Part shown: in pieces, positions 1 through 9,847 of the stretch
Layout: the number at the start of each line of letters is the position of its first letter
Position numbering within the stretch: the first letter of the stretch is position 1
Origin: Methanococcoides sp.
GTDB lineage: Archaea > Halobacteriota > Methanosarcinia > Methanosarcinales > Methanosarcinaceae
Direction of reading: 5' to 3'
Length of the DNA: 64,000 bases
Assembly: GCA_021108185.1 (NCBI GenBank)
Contig: JAIORJ010000133.1
Span: forward strand, 33,118 to 97,117
Translations under genes and position numbers: made by a program
Notes under the pieces: generated by a model
What the model was told of the DNA's origin: nothing
Database searches by the model: none
Seen by the model: only the letters and a program-made list of their open reading frames with translations

Positions 1-827
1 GATGTACTGAAGCCCTTTTTGTTTTTGGAGAATACGCTGAAGAAGTTCCGGAATATCTACTGGAACTTGAAAAGCTTGGATATTCCAGCACTGTTGAGTA
101 TGTTGCCGACCTTTGCAAACTTGCTATAGAAATAGGACTTCTGCCGCATACCAATGCAGGGATCCTTACCCAGCACGAGCTCGAGATATTAAAGCCTTTG
201 AACATAAGCATGGGCCTTATGCTGGAAACTACTGCGGAATTGAAAGCACATTCCGAATCTCCTGGAAAAGCCCCATCCACCCGCATAGAGATGATAAGGA
301 CTGCCGGAAAATTACAGATACCATTCACCACAGGCATACTGGTGGGCATCGGGGAAACAAAGGCTGACCGCAAACGTTCACTCAATGTCATTGCGGACAT
401 CCACATGGAATTCGGACACATACAGGAAGTAATCATACAGAACTTCATGCCAAAACCTGACACCCCAATGGCAGACCATGCCCCACCATCAAAGGAAGAA
501 ATGATAGAGACCGTTTCCATTGCAAGGGAAATACTACCGGATGATGTTGCAGTTCAGGTCGCACCAAACCTTATCGACCCATATATATTGATAAAAGCAG
601 GTGCATCTGACCTTGGAGGAGTATCCCCCACAACCATTGACTGGATAAATCCGGAAGCTGAGTGGCCGGATGTCATCGAGCTTCAAAGGATGACAAAAGA
701 AATAGAACTTAGAGAAAGATTGCCCATATACCCACAGCATATAAAGAAAGGATGGTACAGCAGCAACCTTTCCAACCTGATAGAAACACTTACTGATAAA
801 AACGGATTTAAGAGGAAGCAGCAATGA
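1..827 (+). CDS. cofG: FO synthase subunit CofG, 3' part (radical SAM)
   Basis: CofG is the radical SAM half of FO synthase. It closes the deazaflavin ring of 7,8-didemethyl-8-hydroxy-5-deazariboflavin, the chromophore of coenzyme F420. The frame is open from the window edge (first full codon at base 3), so the N-terminus and the CX3CX2C cluster motif lie outside. What is visible is typical: TEALFVFGE at the left edge, then GLLPHTNAGIL, the GETKADR loop and the QNFMPKPDTPM and GGVSPTT segments of the CofG barrel. The stop overlaps the start of the first cofH by four bases (ATGA), so the two are probably translated together. Identity is secure from the family motifs and the operon. Confidence 0.95.
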   Translation, partial: CTEALFVFGEYAEEVPEYLLELEKLGYSSTVEYVADLCKLAIEIGLLPHTNAGILTQHELEILKPLNISMGLMLETTAELKAHSESPGKAPSTRIEMIRTAGKLQIPFTTGILVGIGETKADRKRSLNVIADIHMEFGHIQEVIIQNFMPKPDTPMADHAPPSKEEMIETVSIAREILPDDVAVQVAPNLIDPYILIKAGASDLGGVSPTTIDWINPEAEWPDVIELQRMTKEIELRERLPIYPQHIKKGWYSSNLSNLIETLTDKNGFKRKQQ

Positions 828-1891
828 TCCCCGAAGATATCTTAGAGAGAGCATATCAGGGCACTACTACCAAAGAAGATGCTCTTACCCTACTGAAAAT
901 AAAACCCTTTGAACTGTTCGCACTTGCAGACCAGATCAGAGTTGAAACCGTTGGAGATAACGTCACCTACATCATCAACCGTAACATCAATTTCACGGAC
1001 ATATGCATCGGAACATGTGGTTTCTGTGCATTTAAAGATAAAAAAGGATATCTGCTTTCCATTGACCAGATAAAGGAAAAAATAAAGGAAGCCCATGTTT
1101 CCGGTGCGACCGAAGTCTGCATCCAGGGTGGATTGCTGCCTAATGCAAATATAGACCTCTATATTGATATTCTCAGAGCGGTCAAGTCCGAATATCCACA
1201 CCTCCACACCCACTGCTTCTCCCCAATGGAGATCAATCATGCTGCAAAGGCCAGCGGTCTTTCAGTCGAAGAAACACTGAAAAAGCTCAAGGATAACGGA
1301 TTGAACACAATGCCCGGAACAGCTGCGGAAATCCTTGTAGACAAAGTAAGAAAGATCATCTGCCCGGACAAGTTAACAAGACAGGAATGGATAGACACTG
1401 TGACCCTTGCCCACAATATAGGAATTCGGACCACTGCAACAATGATGTACGGCCACGTGGATACGTGGGAGGACAGGATCGACCACATCCTCACCATCAG
1501 GGAAATTCAGAAGGACACAGGCGGCTTCTCTGAGTTCGTACCCCTTTCATTCATGCCTTACAATAATCCCATAGGCGAGAAAATGCTGGAAGAAGGCCGA
1601 TTCATGAACACCGGTATAGACGACCTAAAGGTCTATGCCATTGCACGCATATTGCTCAATACGCACATCAACAACATACAGACAAGCTGGGTTAAACTTG
1701 GAAAGAAGCTTGCACAAATGGCGCTGTCCTGTGGTGCGAACGACATGGGTGGCACGCTCATGGAAGAAAGTATTTCAAGATCAGCAGGAGCATCCAGTGG
1801 AGAAGTCATTTCTGTGGAAGAACTGGAATGGATCATAAGGGCCACAGAAAGGACACCAGTTCAGAGAGACACCCTTTACAGGAGCATATGA
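824..1891 (+). CDS. cofH1: FO synthase subunit CofH, copy 1 (radical SAM)
   Basis: CofH joins the 4-hydroxybenzyl part of tyrosine to 5-amino-6-ribitylaminouracil, giving the substrate of CofG in F420 synthesis. The 355-residue product is full length. It shows the radical SAM motif CIGTCGFC, the following FKDKKGY, an EVCIQGG strand, a TATMMYGH segment and the C-terminal GANDMGGTLMEE motif. The start overlaps the cofG stop (ATGA) and a GAGG purine run lies just upstream. A second, similar gene follows directly. Both copies keep the cluster cysteines, so neither looks degraded. Which copy is the main enzyme cannot be told from sequence. Confidence 0.95.
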   Translation: MIPEDILERAYQGTTTKEDALTLLKIKPFELFALADQIRVETVGDNVTYIINRNINFTDICIGTCGFCAFKDKKGYLLSIDQIKEKIKEAHVSGATEVCIQGGLLPNANIDLYIDILRAVKSEYPHLHTHCFSPMEINHAAKASGLSVEETLKKLKDNGLNTMPGTAAEILVDKVRKIICPDKLTRQEWIDTVTLAHNIGIRTTATMMYGHVDTWEDRIDHILTIREIQKDTGGFSEFVPLSFMPYNNPIGEKMLEEGRFMNTGIDDLKVYAIARILLNTHINNIQTSWVKLGKKLAQMALSCGANDMGGTLMEESISRSAGASSGEVISVEELEWIIRATERTPVQRDTLYRSI

Positions 1892-1893
1892 TA

Positions 1894-2964
1894 ATGACCA
1901 TTCCCGAAGAGATCATTGAACGGGCCCACAGGGGAAAAGCAACAAAGGAAGATGCAATTGCACTTCTGGATGTAAATCCCTTCGAACTTTACACACTCGC
2001 AGACAACCTGCGTAAAGAAGCCGTTGGTGATACAGTGACCTATGTCACCAACAGGAATATCTACATCACCAATATGTGCAAGGGACACTGCGGTTTCTGC
2101 AGTTTCAGAGAAGAGAAAGGGTACATACTGACCATTGAAGAGATACTTGAACAGGTAGGACAGGCAGAAAAGGCAGGTGCTGTGGAGATCTGCATCCAGG
2201 GCGGTTATCTTCCACAACTGGACCTTGAATTCTATAATGAGATCGTGAAAAGCATACACACAAAATATCCTAATATGACCATACATGGATTCTCACCCAT
2301 GGAGATCCACTATGCTTCATCCCTTTCAAAAACACCTATCGAAGATGCCTTTAGCGAACTGAAAAAAAGTGGCCTGGGCACACTTACCGGGACATCCGCA
2401 GAAATACTTGTGGACCGTGTACGAAAGATCATCTGCGAGGATAAGATCACAACAGACCAGTGGATAGAGACCATCAAAGCGTCCCACAGGGTCGGCCTGC
2501 GCACCAATGCCACCATAATGTACGGTCATGTGGAGACCTGGGAAGAACGGTTCGATCACATACTGACAATACGTGAGATACAGGAAGAGACCGGTGCGTT
2601 CACCGAACTGATAACCATGCCTTTCATGCCCTACAACAACAGTGTTGGAGAGGAGATGCTACGTTCAGGGAAGTTCATGACAACCGGAATGGAAGACCTC
2701 AAAATGATAGCTATTGCAAGAGTACTGCTCAACAAACACGTGGATAACCTTCAGGCATGCTGGGTAAAACTTGGCAAGAAGCTTGCACATGTAGCTTTGT
2801 CCTGTGGTGCAAATGATCTCGGAGGCACTCTTATGGAAGACCAGATCACCCTGGCATCCGGAGGGCCGAATGGGGAATATCTACCACCAGAAGAGCTGGA
2901 ATGGATCATCAAAAGTGCAGGCCGCAAACCGATGCTAAGGAATGCATTATACGAGGAAATATAA
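1894..2964 (+). CDS. cofH2: FO synthase subunit CofH, copy 2 (radical SAM)
   Basis: This is a tandem paralogue of the preceding CofH. It keeps the radical SAM motif CKGHCGFC, the FREEKGY segment, EICIQGGYLPQ, TIMYGH and GANDLGGTLMED. I chose the ATG at 1894 because GGAG lies nine bases upstream and the resulting MTIPEEIIERA aligns with the MIPEDILERA start of copy 1. An ATG at 1888 would overlap the copy 1 stop (ATGA) but sits only three bases from the GGAG. Paired cofH genes are known in Methanosarcina. The reason for two copies is not established, and subfunction or dosage is a guess. Confidence 0.93.
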   Translation: MTIPEEIIERAHRGKATKEDAIALLDVNPFELYTLADNLRKEAVGDTVTYVTNRNIYITNMCKGHCGFCSFREEKGYILTIEEILEQVGQAEKAGAVEICIQGGYLPQLDLEFYNEIVKSIHTKYPNMTIHGFSPMEIHYASSLSKTPIEDAFSELKKSGLGTLTGTSAEILVDRVRKIICEDKITTDQWIETIKASHRVGLRTNATIMYGHVETWEERFDHILTIREIQEETGAFTELITMPFMPYNNSVGEEMLRSGKFMTTGMEDLKMIAIARVLLNKHVDNLQACWVKLGKKLAHVALSCGANDLGGTLMEDQITLASGGPNGEYLPPEELEWIIKSAGRKPMLRNALYEEI

Positions 2965-2965
2965 T

Positions 2966-3613
2966 ATGAGAGCGGTCATTCCTTATAAGAACGAAAATGC
3001 AAAATCAAGGCTATCTCCAGTCCTCTCAAAGGAAGAAAGAGAAGAGTTCGTAGAGCTTATGCTAGAAGATGTCATTAAAGCCCTTAACGATGCAGGAATG
3101 ACAACTGTAGACATCCTCACGACCTCAACGGAAGGAATTCCAAAGGAGTTCAAGGGGGATCTCATTGTCACAGAACCCGGACTGAACGAGTCTATAAATG
3201 AATACTTGCAAAATGCCAGCGAACCCGTATTGATAATCATGGCTGACCTGCCCCTTGTGACCGGCGACCATATCAGAAAGATAACATCAGTTTCAGAAGA
3301 TGTCGTCATCGTTCCGGGAAAAGGCGGAGGAACTAACATCCTTTTCATACGTCATCCGAACGAGTTCACTGTAAAATATCACGATTGTAGTTTCACAAGC
3401 CATTGTGAGATCACTGAAGATCTCGACAAGAGCATGCACATATTCGATTCATTCCTTGCAAGTACCGATATCGATGAACCCCATGATATTGTTGAGCTCA
3501 TGCTTCACGGAAAAGGAAAGGCAAAAGAATATGCAGAGAAACGGTTCGGTTCTGAGACCGGAAAAGGAAGAGTGAAGATCTCACCCCTATCAAAGCTTTC
3601 CAGTTTCATCTGA
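2966..3613 (+). CDS. cofC: 2-phospho-L-lactate guanylyltransferase CofC
   Basis: CofC activates 2-phospholactate (or a related phospho-acid) with GTP to give the dinucleotide that CofD transfers to FO, so it supplies the side chain of F420. The product is about 215 residues and opens with MRAVIPYK followed by NAKSRLSPVLS, the nucleotide-binding signature of the family. MADLPLV and VPGKGGGTN are the other conserved blocks. The start is one base after the cofH2 stop, with a GAGGAAAT ribosome site inside the end of cofH2. The 3' end runs 24 bases into the convergent cutA gene. Operon position and motifs agree. Confidence 0.94.
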   Translation: MRAVIPYKNENAKSRLSPVLSKEEREEFVELMLEDVIKALNDAGMTTVDILTTSTEGIPKEFKGDLIVTEPGLNESINEYLQNASEPVLIIMADLPLVTGDHIRKITSVSEDVVIVPGKGGGTNILFIRHPNEFTVKYHDCSFTSHCEITEDLDKSMHIFDSFLASTDIDEPHDIVELMLHGKGKAKEYAEKRFGSETGKGRVKISPLSKLSSFI

Positions 3614-3904
3614 GATCCACTGCAAATACTCCTCATCCCCGGAAATATCCCAGCAGACGATACATGGAAGCTCATAGCTATGCAGCGACCTTACTGTTTC
3701 TTTTAATTCATCAAATCTTGCAGAGATGGTTTTTAGCACGACTGCAACTTCCTGATCTTCAACGACCTTACCACCCCACCGGTAAACAGAGTCCATACGA
3801 TGAAAATTAGCACATGCTGCAAGATTCCTTGACACCAGCTCTTTTCCCAACATTCGAGCTTCATCCATACTTCCCGCAGTAACGTAGACAATGATATGCT
3901 GCAT
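3590..3904 (-). CDS. cutA: CutA1-family periplasmic-type/cytosolic trimeric protein
   Basis: CutA1 proteins are small trimeric ferredoxin-like proteins, linked to divalent metal tolerance in bacteria; their role in archaea is unclear. The 104-residue product has the expected length and the family pattern: IVYVTAGSMDEA at the N-terminus, LVSRNLAACANF, SVYRWGGKV, and the C-terminal ELPCIVCWDISGD and YLQWI. It has no signal peptide, so it is probably cytoplasmic. It converges with cofC and shares 24 bases with it, which leaves no room for a conventional terminator between them. Confidence 0.92.
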   Translation of the reverse strand: MQHIIVYVTAGSMDEARMLGKELVSRNLAACANFHRMDSVYRWGGKVVEDQEVAVVLKTISARFDELKETVRSLHSYELPCIVCWDISGDEEYLQWISDETGKL

Positions 3905-4235
3905 ATAAAGGAGGAGGGTTTTAAGAACATATAAAATGTCGTTTAGTTCATCGTAAGAAAATAGTATAAGCTGTTTTGCACGGCATTAATGACACAATTA
4001 CCAATTTTCCCTGCAATATTGCCAAAAGTCGCATAGCAATAAGAACAAAATATCGATCCTGAAATAACTGATATTAATAGTATTGTCCTAAAAGAGAAAA
4101 CTTGTCCACTATTTTTAGCATCTTATAAGTACTAACATATAAATATCACCATTATGAAAAATGGATGCCACGAAACATATATTATAATGGAAGTAATAAT
4201 GATAGCAACACATCTGAACTATTCGGTGATAATCA
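3905..4235. other. AT-rich intergenic region with likely promoters
   Basis: This 331-base gap holds no gene I can support. It is strongly AT-rich and carries several TATA-like elements: CTTATAAGT near 4122, CATATAAATATC near 4136 and CATATATTATAA near 4176. The last two could drive the ferredoxin/reductase operon that begins at 4236. The upstream part probably also contains the cutA promoter on the other strand. A 34-codon frame starting near 4154 overlaps the ferredoxin in another frame and looks like chance. Confidence 0.5.
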
Positions 4236-4409
4236 ATGAGCATCAGTGTAAATAAATATATATGTGGATACTGCGGTGCATGTGTAGGGGTATGTCCAAC
4301 GGGAGCTCTGGAACTTGTCGAAACATGGATAGAAGTAGACAATAAATGTACTGGATGTGGCATTTGTCAGAAAATATGCCCGCTCGGAGCCATCGAGGTG
4401 AACAGATGA
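4236..4409 (+). CDS. 2[4Fe-4S] ferredoxin, partner of geranylgeranyl reductase
   Basis: This 57-residue ferredoxin has two classic cluster motifs, [12 protein letters not shown] and [12 protein letters not shown]. Each has the CX2CX2CX3CP spacing that binds one [4Fe-4S] cluster by cysteines from both halves. The ribosome site GGTGAT sits five bases before the ATG. Its TGA overlaps the start of the geranylgeranyl reductase gene (ATGA), so the pair is translationally coupled. In Methanosarcina acetivorans a neighbouring ferredoxin is known to support the reductase that saturates archaeal lipids, and I infer the same electron-donor role here. Confidence 0.93.
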   Translation: MSISVNKYICGYCGACVGVCPTGALELVETWIEVDNKCTGCGICQKICPLGAIEVNR

Positions 4410-5629
4410 AAGACCACTACGATGTCATTGTTGTTGGCGCAGGGCCGGGAGGATCCATTGCTGCAAAAACCGCAGCAAAGGAAGGGCTCGACGTATTAAT
4501 GATAGAAAAAAGGCAGGAGATCGGCGACCCCATCAGATGCGCTGAAGGCGTAGGCAAATTTCATTTAAAACAACATATTGAACCAGATCCACGATGGATA
4601 TGTGCAGACGTAAAAGGATCATGCATAATTTCACCGGACGGAACAAGGGTCGAAATGGCAGAGGAGATGTCCGGCGGGGAAGTGGGTTATGTACTCGAGC
4701 GGAAGATCTTTGACAGAGCACTTGCTAACGAAAGCGCATTGGCCGGTGCTGAGGTCATGGTCAAGACAAGAGCAACTGACCTGATAATTGAAAATGATAC
4801 AGTCTGCGGAATAAAGCTCATGCATTTGGGAAAAATGCATGAAGTGCGCTCAAAGATAGTTATTGGCGCAGACGGAATGGAATCAAAAGTCGGACGTTGG
4901 GCAGGTATTGAAACAGCAGTAAAGCCATCCGAGATGGAAACCTGTGCGCAGTACCTTGTGAGCAATGCCAACATTGACCAGGAATTCTGCCATTTCTACC
5001 TAGGAAATGAGATAGCACCTGCCGGTTATGTATGGATGTTCCCCAAAGGTGGCAACAAGGCAAATGTGGGAATAGGCATACTGGGTAGCAAATCCGGAGA
5101 GGACAGAGCCATAGACCTTCTCAATGACTTTATGGAAAAGAACATGCCTGATGCCAAGATAATCGAAATGGTCATCGGAGGCGTACCTGTTTGTGGAACT
5201 ATCGATAGAACGATAGCCAATGGACTTATGCTTGTAGGAGATGCTGCGCGTCAGTCAGACCCAATAACAGGTGGCGGAATTATCAATGCAATGAATGCAG
5301 GCAAGATGGCAGGAGAGATAGCTGCCAAGGCGATCCGAACTGGCGATTGTTCCACAGATACCCTCCAGGAATATGAAGAACTCTGGAGAAAGACAATTGG
5401 AAAAGAGATCAATAATAATCTTATTGTCAAAGAAACGTTCGTCAATTTCACTGACGAAGACCTTAATTCCCTTGCATACTCCCTCAAGGATGTTAATTTC
5501 ACAAGCATGAGCCTTCTGGACCTTTTGAAAGCCTTGTTCAAAGCAAATAAGAAGCTGCTATGGGACCTCAGAGTGATATTCAAAGATTTCATAAAGAACG
5601 ACATTGATTTCAAGTACAAAGCAGAATAA
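4406..5629 (+). CDS. Digeranylgeranylglycerophospholipid reductase (FAD)
   Basis: This flavoprotein reduces the geranylgeranyl chains of archaeal ether lipids to phytanyl chains. The start is the ATG overlapping the ferredoxin stop, giving [16 protein letters not shown] and 407 residues. The dinucleotide fold GAGPGG is followed by a basic residue cluster after MIEKR. The family motif is present as YVWMFPKGG with a downstream GIG. The second FAD motif is [15 protein letters not shown]. It has no transmembrane segment and should act at the membrane face on prenyl chains. Reduced ferredoxin from the preceding gene is the likely donor, as shown for the Methanosarcina homologue. Confidence 0.94.
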   Translation: MKDHYDVIVVGAGPGGSIAAKTAAKEGLDVLMIEKRQEIGDPIRCAEGVGKFHLKQHIEPDPRWICADVKGSCIISPDGTRVEMAEEMSGGEVGYVLERKIFDRALANESALAGAEVMVKTRATDLIIENDTVCGIKLMHLGKMHEVRSKIVIGADGMESKVGRWAGIETAVKPSEMETCAQYLVSNANIDQEFCHFYLGNEIAPAGYVWMFPKGGNKANVGIGILGSKSGEDRAIDLLNDFMEKNMPDAKIIEMVIGGVPVCGTIDRTIANGLMLVGDAARQSDPITGGGIINAMNAGKMAGEIAAKAIRTGDCSTDTLQEYEELWRKTIGKEINNNLIVKETFVNFTDEDLNSLAYSLKDVNFTSMSLLDLLKALFKANKKLLWDLRVIFKDFIKNDIDFKYKAE

Positions 5630-5640
5630 AACATCTTTTC

Positions 5641-5663
5641 GCTTCATCCAAAACAGATGAAGC
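5641..5663. terminator. Hairpin between convergent ggr-type and trkH genes
   Basis: Perfect 8-bp stem GCTTCATC/GATGAAGC with a seven-base loop. It is followed on the plus strand by CTTTTT. It lies between two convergent genes and probably ends the reductase transcript. Confidence 0.6.
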
Positions 5664-5675
5664 AATATCTCTTTT

Positions 5676-7118
5676 TCACCGTTTCCAGAACTCAGGGGTC
5701 AGCATCACTATAACAGTGAATACTTCCAACCGTCCGACCCACATATTGGCAATAAGGACAAGTTTACCTATCGCAGGAACCGTACTAAAGTTTGCCATTG
5801 GTCCTACCAGATTGAAACCCGGACCAATATTACCCAATGTTGCGATCGACGCAGTTATGGAACTTGTAAGGTCCATGCCAAGAATTGTAAGAATTGTAGA
5901 ACTGAGTAAAAAGATAAGTAAATAGATGACAACAAAGGAAATAATTGCATGCATAATGTCTCCTGGCACACTTTTCCCATTGAACTTCACAGGCCTTATA
6001 GCCTTAGGATGAATTGCCTTAAAAAGTTCACGGCGGGCATATTTCAGTAATATCAGAACTCTGACGACCTTAATTCCCCCTGCAGTTGAACCGGCACATC
6101 CCCCGATGAACATTATAGCCAGCAGTATGACCTTTCCTGAGTCAGACCATAAATTAAAATCAGCAGTTGCATACCCGGTCGTAGTCAGAATGGAAAGAAC
6201 CTGAAATACCGCATATCTGAATGCTGTGGGTATCGTATCATAAGTATCCCTCAGAAGGATCCCGGTCAACAGAATAGTTGCGATAGCCACAATCGCAAAA
6301 TAGAACTTGAATTCATTGTCTTTTATGAGACTTTTTTTGTCAGAATATAAGGTCTTGTAATGCAAAGCAAAATTTGCACCTGCTATGAACATGAACAATG
6401 TGATTATACCTTCTATCAAAGGACTGTCAAAAGCAGCAACACTATCAGCATATGTGGAAAAACCACCACAAGCCATTGTGGTGAACGTATGTGTAGAAGC
6501 ATCGTAGAATGACATCCCTGCTGCAAGTAACAGTATAAGTTCAAGTACCGATATCGAGACATAGACCGCCCACAGTATCTTTGCGGTTTCCCTTATTCTC
6601 GGCTTGATCTGATCCTCTTTTGGACCTGGAGCTTCTGCGCGGAACATCTGTCTGCCAGCAACCCCCAATTTCGGAAGAATGGCAATGAACAACATAATGA
6701 TACCCATTCCACCTATCCACTGGGTCATACTTCTCCAGAACAAAAGGCTTCTCGAATGACTTTCAATATCCACGAAGATCGTTGCCCCAGTAGTTGTAAA
6801 GCCTGACATGGATTCGAACAGAGCATTAAGAGGAGTTACACCATCGAACATGTAAGGGATAGAACCAAATAAAGCAGCTGCAAACCATCCAAATGCAACT
6901 ATGGCAAACCCTTCTCTTTTTTCCCATTCGTCCTCACCGGTGGATACGAACCTAAAGGAAAGCAGAGACCCAACAGTTGTCGTCACTGCGAAAGATACTG
7001 CAAAAGGATAGGGGGACTCGCCGTAATACATTGCGACTACCAGAGGTATAAGCATCAAAGGCCCAAGAAAACAAAGAAGAGAACCCAATACGTTAAATAC
7101 TACCCTATAGTTTATCAA
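5676..7118 (-). CDS. trkH: Trk-type potassium uptake membrane subunit TrkH
   Basis: TrkH/KtrB proteins form the K+-conducting pore of Trk uptake systems. The 480-residue product has the four-fold membrane-pore-membrane layout of the family, with pore-loop segments such as SGFTTTGAT, CGGFSTY, TTTGYATADF and TLGNIGPGF that supply the selectivity-filter glycines. The start is a TTG giving MINYRVVFNVLG, which matches the usual N-terminus of the family; no better ATG exists. It begins 18 bases after the trkA stop, so the two form an operon with the gating subunit first. Medium-level K+ uptake and osmotic adaptation are the expected roles. Confidence 0.93.
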   Translation of the reverse strand: MINYRVVFNVLGSLLCFLGPLMLIPLVVAMYYGESPYPFAVSFAVTTTVGSLLSFRFVSTGEDEWEKREGFAIVAFGWFAAALFGSIPYMFDGVTPLNALFESMSGFTTTGATIFVDIESHSRSLLFWRSMTQWIGGMGIIMLFIAILPKLGVAGRQMFRAEAPGPKEDQIKPRIRETAKILWAVYVSISVLELILLLAAGMSFYDASTHTFTTMACGGFSTYADSVAAFDSPLIEGIITLFMFIAGANFALHYKTLYSDKKSLIKDNEFKFYFAIVAIATILLTGILLRDTYDTIPTAFRYAVFQVLSILTTTGYATADFNLWSDSGKVILLAIMFIGGCAGSTAGGIKVVRVLILLKYARRELFKAIHPKAIRPVKFNGKSVPGDIMHAIISFVVIYLLIFLLSSTILTILGMDLTSSITASIATLGNIGPGFNLVGPMANFSTVPAIGKLVLIANMWVGRLEVFTVIVMLTPEFWKR

Positions 7119-7136
7119 AATAGAGACCTTCCAATT

Positions 7137-8471
7137 TTACTTGAACAACCGTTCAACTTTTTGATGTGCAGAAGGTAATAAGAACACAAGGACACGGTCC
7201 CCTTCTTTAATGATATAATTACCACGGGGAACGAATGTATCCCCTTTATGTACCACCATACATACAAGAGAGCCTTCCGGGAACTTTACGTTCTTCAAAG
7301 GTTTACCGGTCACCTTGGAGGTACTGGATGCATTATACTCTATGATCTCGGCCTTTTCACCTTCGATCATTGTCAATGCTTCAATACCAGTACCCATCGT
7401 CAATTTCAGAACTTCATTGATAGTAGCTTCCCTTGGACTTACCGCACGGTCCACGCCCACCAATTCGAACAATGGCACATAATCAAGATGGTCAGCCCTT
7501 ACAATAACCTTCTTTGCACCAAGTTGCTTGGACAGAAGAGCACATAACAGATTTTTCTCATCACTGTCAGTAACGGAGATGACGACATCCATATCCTGGA
7601 CACCTTCTTCTTTTAGAAGATGTATATCAGTCCCATTTCCTTTCAGGACAAGAACTTTAGGAAGGAGATCTGCAATAGATTCACATCTATCCAGATTCTT
7701 TTCAATTATCTTGATACTCGTGTTGCTTTTCTCCAGAAGCTTTGCAAGATAGAAACCAACTGTCCCACCGCCGATAATGAGAACTCGCTTCACACTTTCG
7801 GTATGTCCGGCAAAGAGATTACCAATGTCTATCATTGCATCGGCTTTTCCGATGACCACAACGTGGTCACCTTTGTGAATCACATCGTCACCATGTGGAA
7901 TGATAATATTTGATTCTCTATAGAGTGCACTCACAATACAACATTCAGAAAGATCAAGGTCTTTCATTTTTTTGTCAACAAGATCGCTTTCATCCGACAC
8001 AACGAATTCCATCATCTTGACCTTTCCATCTGCAAACACCTCAGCATCTATTGCAGAAGGCATAGAAAGAATCTCAGCGACCTCAGAAGCCAAAGCAAGC
8101 TCAGGGCATATCATGACATCGATACCTACCTGAGTGCGCGTTGCAACAGGCCTGTCGATATAATCAGGGTTCGTTACCCTCGCCATTGTCTTGAGATGTT
8201 TGTGTAAAGGAGATATCAGCTTGGCAGTCGTACAGGTAACAATGTTCAATTCATCTGAACCCGTTACGGCAACAAGGAGATCGGCATCGTTTATCACAAG
8301 CTCAAGAATAGAAACATTTGCACCATTACCCTGGATCACCTGTACATCCAGTTCATCAGCTCTCGCACATGCGTCCTCATCAATATCAATGACAACAACA
8401 TCATTGTTGAGATAGAGAGAACTTGCAATATGAAATCCTACTTCTCCAGCACCTACGATAATGATCTTCAT
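7137..8471 (-). CDS. trkA: Trk potassium uptake regulatory subunit TrkA
   Basis: TrkA is the cytoplasmic NAD(H)/ATP-binding gating ring of the Trk K+ system. The 444-residue product has two tandem RCK units. The first starts with MKIIIVGAGEVGFHIA and has the acidic VVIDID strand end; the second has VLIIGGGTVGFYLA near residue 230. Each is followed by a TrkA-C domain (GDHVVVIG and GDRVLVFL). It is the first gene of the pair with trkH just downstream. The gap upstream to dnaJ carries AT-rich sequence that may hold its promoter. Confidence 0.94.
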   Translation of the reverse strand: MKIIIVGAGEVGFHIASSLYLNNDVVVIDIDEDACARADELDVQVIQGNGANVSILELVINDADLLVAVTGSDELNIVTCTTAKLISPLHKHLKTMARVTNPDYIDRPVATRTQVGIDVMICPELALASEVAEILSMPSAIDAEVFADGKVKMMEFVVSDESDLVDKKMKDLDLSECCIVSALYRESNIIIPHGDDVIHKGDHVVVIGKADAMIDIGNLFAGHTESVKRVLIIGGGTVGFYLAKLLEKSNTSIKIIEKNLDRCESIADLLPKVLVLKGNGTDIHLLKEEGVQDMDVVISVTDSDEKNLLCALLSKQLGAKKVIVRADHLDYVPLFELVGVDRAVSPREATINEVLKLTMGTGIEALTMIEGEKAEIIEYNASSTSKVTGKPLKNVKFPEGSLVCMVVHKGDTFVPRGNYIIKEGDRVLVFLLPSAHQKVERLFK

Positions 8472-8564
8472 AAATCACACAGCCCTGTGAAAATAATTGA
8501 AATTATAAAGAATGGTTAATGAAACATATCTATGTTAAAGGTTACTGCAAAAATAAAAGAGTGA

Positions 8565-8591
8565 AAAAGAAAAATATTTAGGCACGTGCCT
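8565..8591 (-). terminator. Palindrome and T-tract at the end of dnaJ
   Basis: The perfect 12-base palindrome AGGCACGTGCCT ends on the first base of the dnaJ stop triplet. On the minus strand it is followed by a T-rich run (ATTTTTCTTTTT). This is likely the end of the grpE-dnaK-dnaJ transcript. Confidence 0.55.
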
Positions 8592-9781
8592 TAATCGGCA
8601 GTGCCAACAGAATTATTAGAGGTAGAACTCTCAAATGCATCCTTCAGCTTATCAAAGAAACCTTTTTTTTTCGAACCCTTATGATCACCGTTACTTAGCT
8701 CCTCGAATTCTTCAAGTAGCTCTTTTTGTTTACCTGTAAGGTTCGTAGGTGTTTCAACGATAACCCTGACAAGCTGGTCACCCTGACCATGCCCGTGAAG
8801 ATGTGGCATACCTTTACCCTTTAAGCGTAATACGGAATGTGTCTGAGTACCAGGTTTGATCTTCATCTTCACTTTTCCGTGAAGTGTCGGCACTTTTATC
8901 TCAGTACCCAGGGCCGCCTGTGAGAATGATATTGGAATTCCATAGACAATATCATCGCCAACACGCTCAAACTTATCGTGTTGCTTGACATGGATGACAA
9001 TATAGAGATCACCGGGTGGTGCACCGGGGCTACCAGCTTCGCCTTCCCCAGACATCTTCAGTCGCAGACCTGTATCAGCGCCCTTTGGAACCGAGACACC
9101 CATCTTGCGCACTTTCTTTTGCTTGCCTGAACCTCTACAGACAGGACAGGGAGATTCAATGACCTGACCATTTCCATGACAAACATCACAAGTGGTTGTG
9201 GTCATGAAGTTACCAAGCGGTGTTCTTCTTGCATGGGTTACCTGCCCGCTGCCACGACATGTGGCACATGTTTTAGGACTTGTGCCTTCCTTTGCACCGG
9301 TTCCCCCACATGTTTCACAATTATCTGCACGTGGGATATTTATTTGTACCTTTTCTCCGAAAGCAGCCTGTTCCAGCGTTACGCCAAGGTCATACCTCAG
9401 GTCCGAGCCTCTTGTAGGTCCCTGCCTGCGGCGCCCTCCGCCACCAAAACCGCCGAAGCCGCCACCTCCTCCGAAGATACTGCCAAAGATATCACCGAGG
9501 TCACCAAAATCGCCAAAATCAGCATTTCTAAAAATGTCTTCAGTACTGTATCGACCATCGATACCCGCATGTCCAAAACGATCATACTGCGCCTTTTTCT
9601 CAGCATCTGAAAGGACAGCATACGCTTCGGAGATCTCCTTGAACTTCTCTTCAGCATCCGCTTCTTTGTTCTTGTCAGGATGAAATTTCATCGCAAGTTT
9701 GCGGTAAGCTTTTTTCAACTCAGTATCAGATGCATCTTTCGATACACCAAGTATTTCATAATAATCTCGCGTGGTCGACAT
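8591..9781 (-). CDS. dnaJ: Chaperone DnaJ (Hsp40)
   Basis: DnaJ delivers unfolded proteins to DnaK and stimulates its ATPase. The 396-residue product is a full type I DnaJ. It has a J domain with the HPD motif (MKFHPDK), a Gly/Phe-rich linker near residues 95-120, four zinc-finger repeats ([32 protein letters not shown]) and two C-terminal substrate-binding domains. A clear ribosome site, AAAGGAG, precedes the ATG. It is last in the minus-strand order grpE, dnaK, dnaJ. Bacterial-type Hsp70 systems in mesophilic archaea are generally considered acquired from bacteria. Confidence 0.97.
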   Translation of the reverse strand: MSTTRDYYEILGVSKDASDTELKKAYRKLAMKFHPDKNKEADAEEKFKEISEAYAVLSDAEKKAQYDRFGHAGIDGRYSTEDIFRNADFGDFGDLGDIFGSIFGGGGGFGGFGGGGRRRQGPTRGSDLRYDLGVTLEQAAFGEKVQINIPRADNCETCGGTGAKEGTSPKTCATCRGSGQVTHARRTPLGNFMTTTTCDVCHGNGQVIESPCPVCRGSGKQKKVRKMGVSVPKGADTGLRLKMSGEGEAGSPGAPPGDLYIVIHVKQHDKFERVGDDIVYGIPISFSQAALGTEIKVPTLHGKVKMKIKPGTQTHSVLRLKGKGMPHLHGHGQGDQLVRVIVETPTNLTGKQKELLEEFEELSNGDHKGSKKKGFFDKLKDAFESSTSNNSVGTAD

Positions 9782-9847
9782 TAGAACTCCTTTAAAGGTA
9801 AATAAAAGTGCAGATGGAAATCATCTGCACATATTGCCTTCAGGTAT

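Noticed and set aside
4154..4258. 34-codon frame upstream of the ferredoxin
   Set aside because: It overlaps the well-supported ferredoxin in another frame, has no ribosome site and encodes no recognisable motif.
9430..9490. GC-rich patch as foreign DNA
   Set aside because: It encodes the Gly/Phe-rich linker of DnaJ, which forces G- and C-rich codons.
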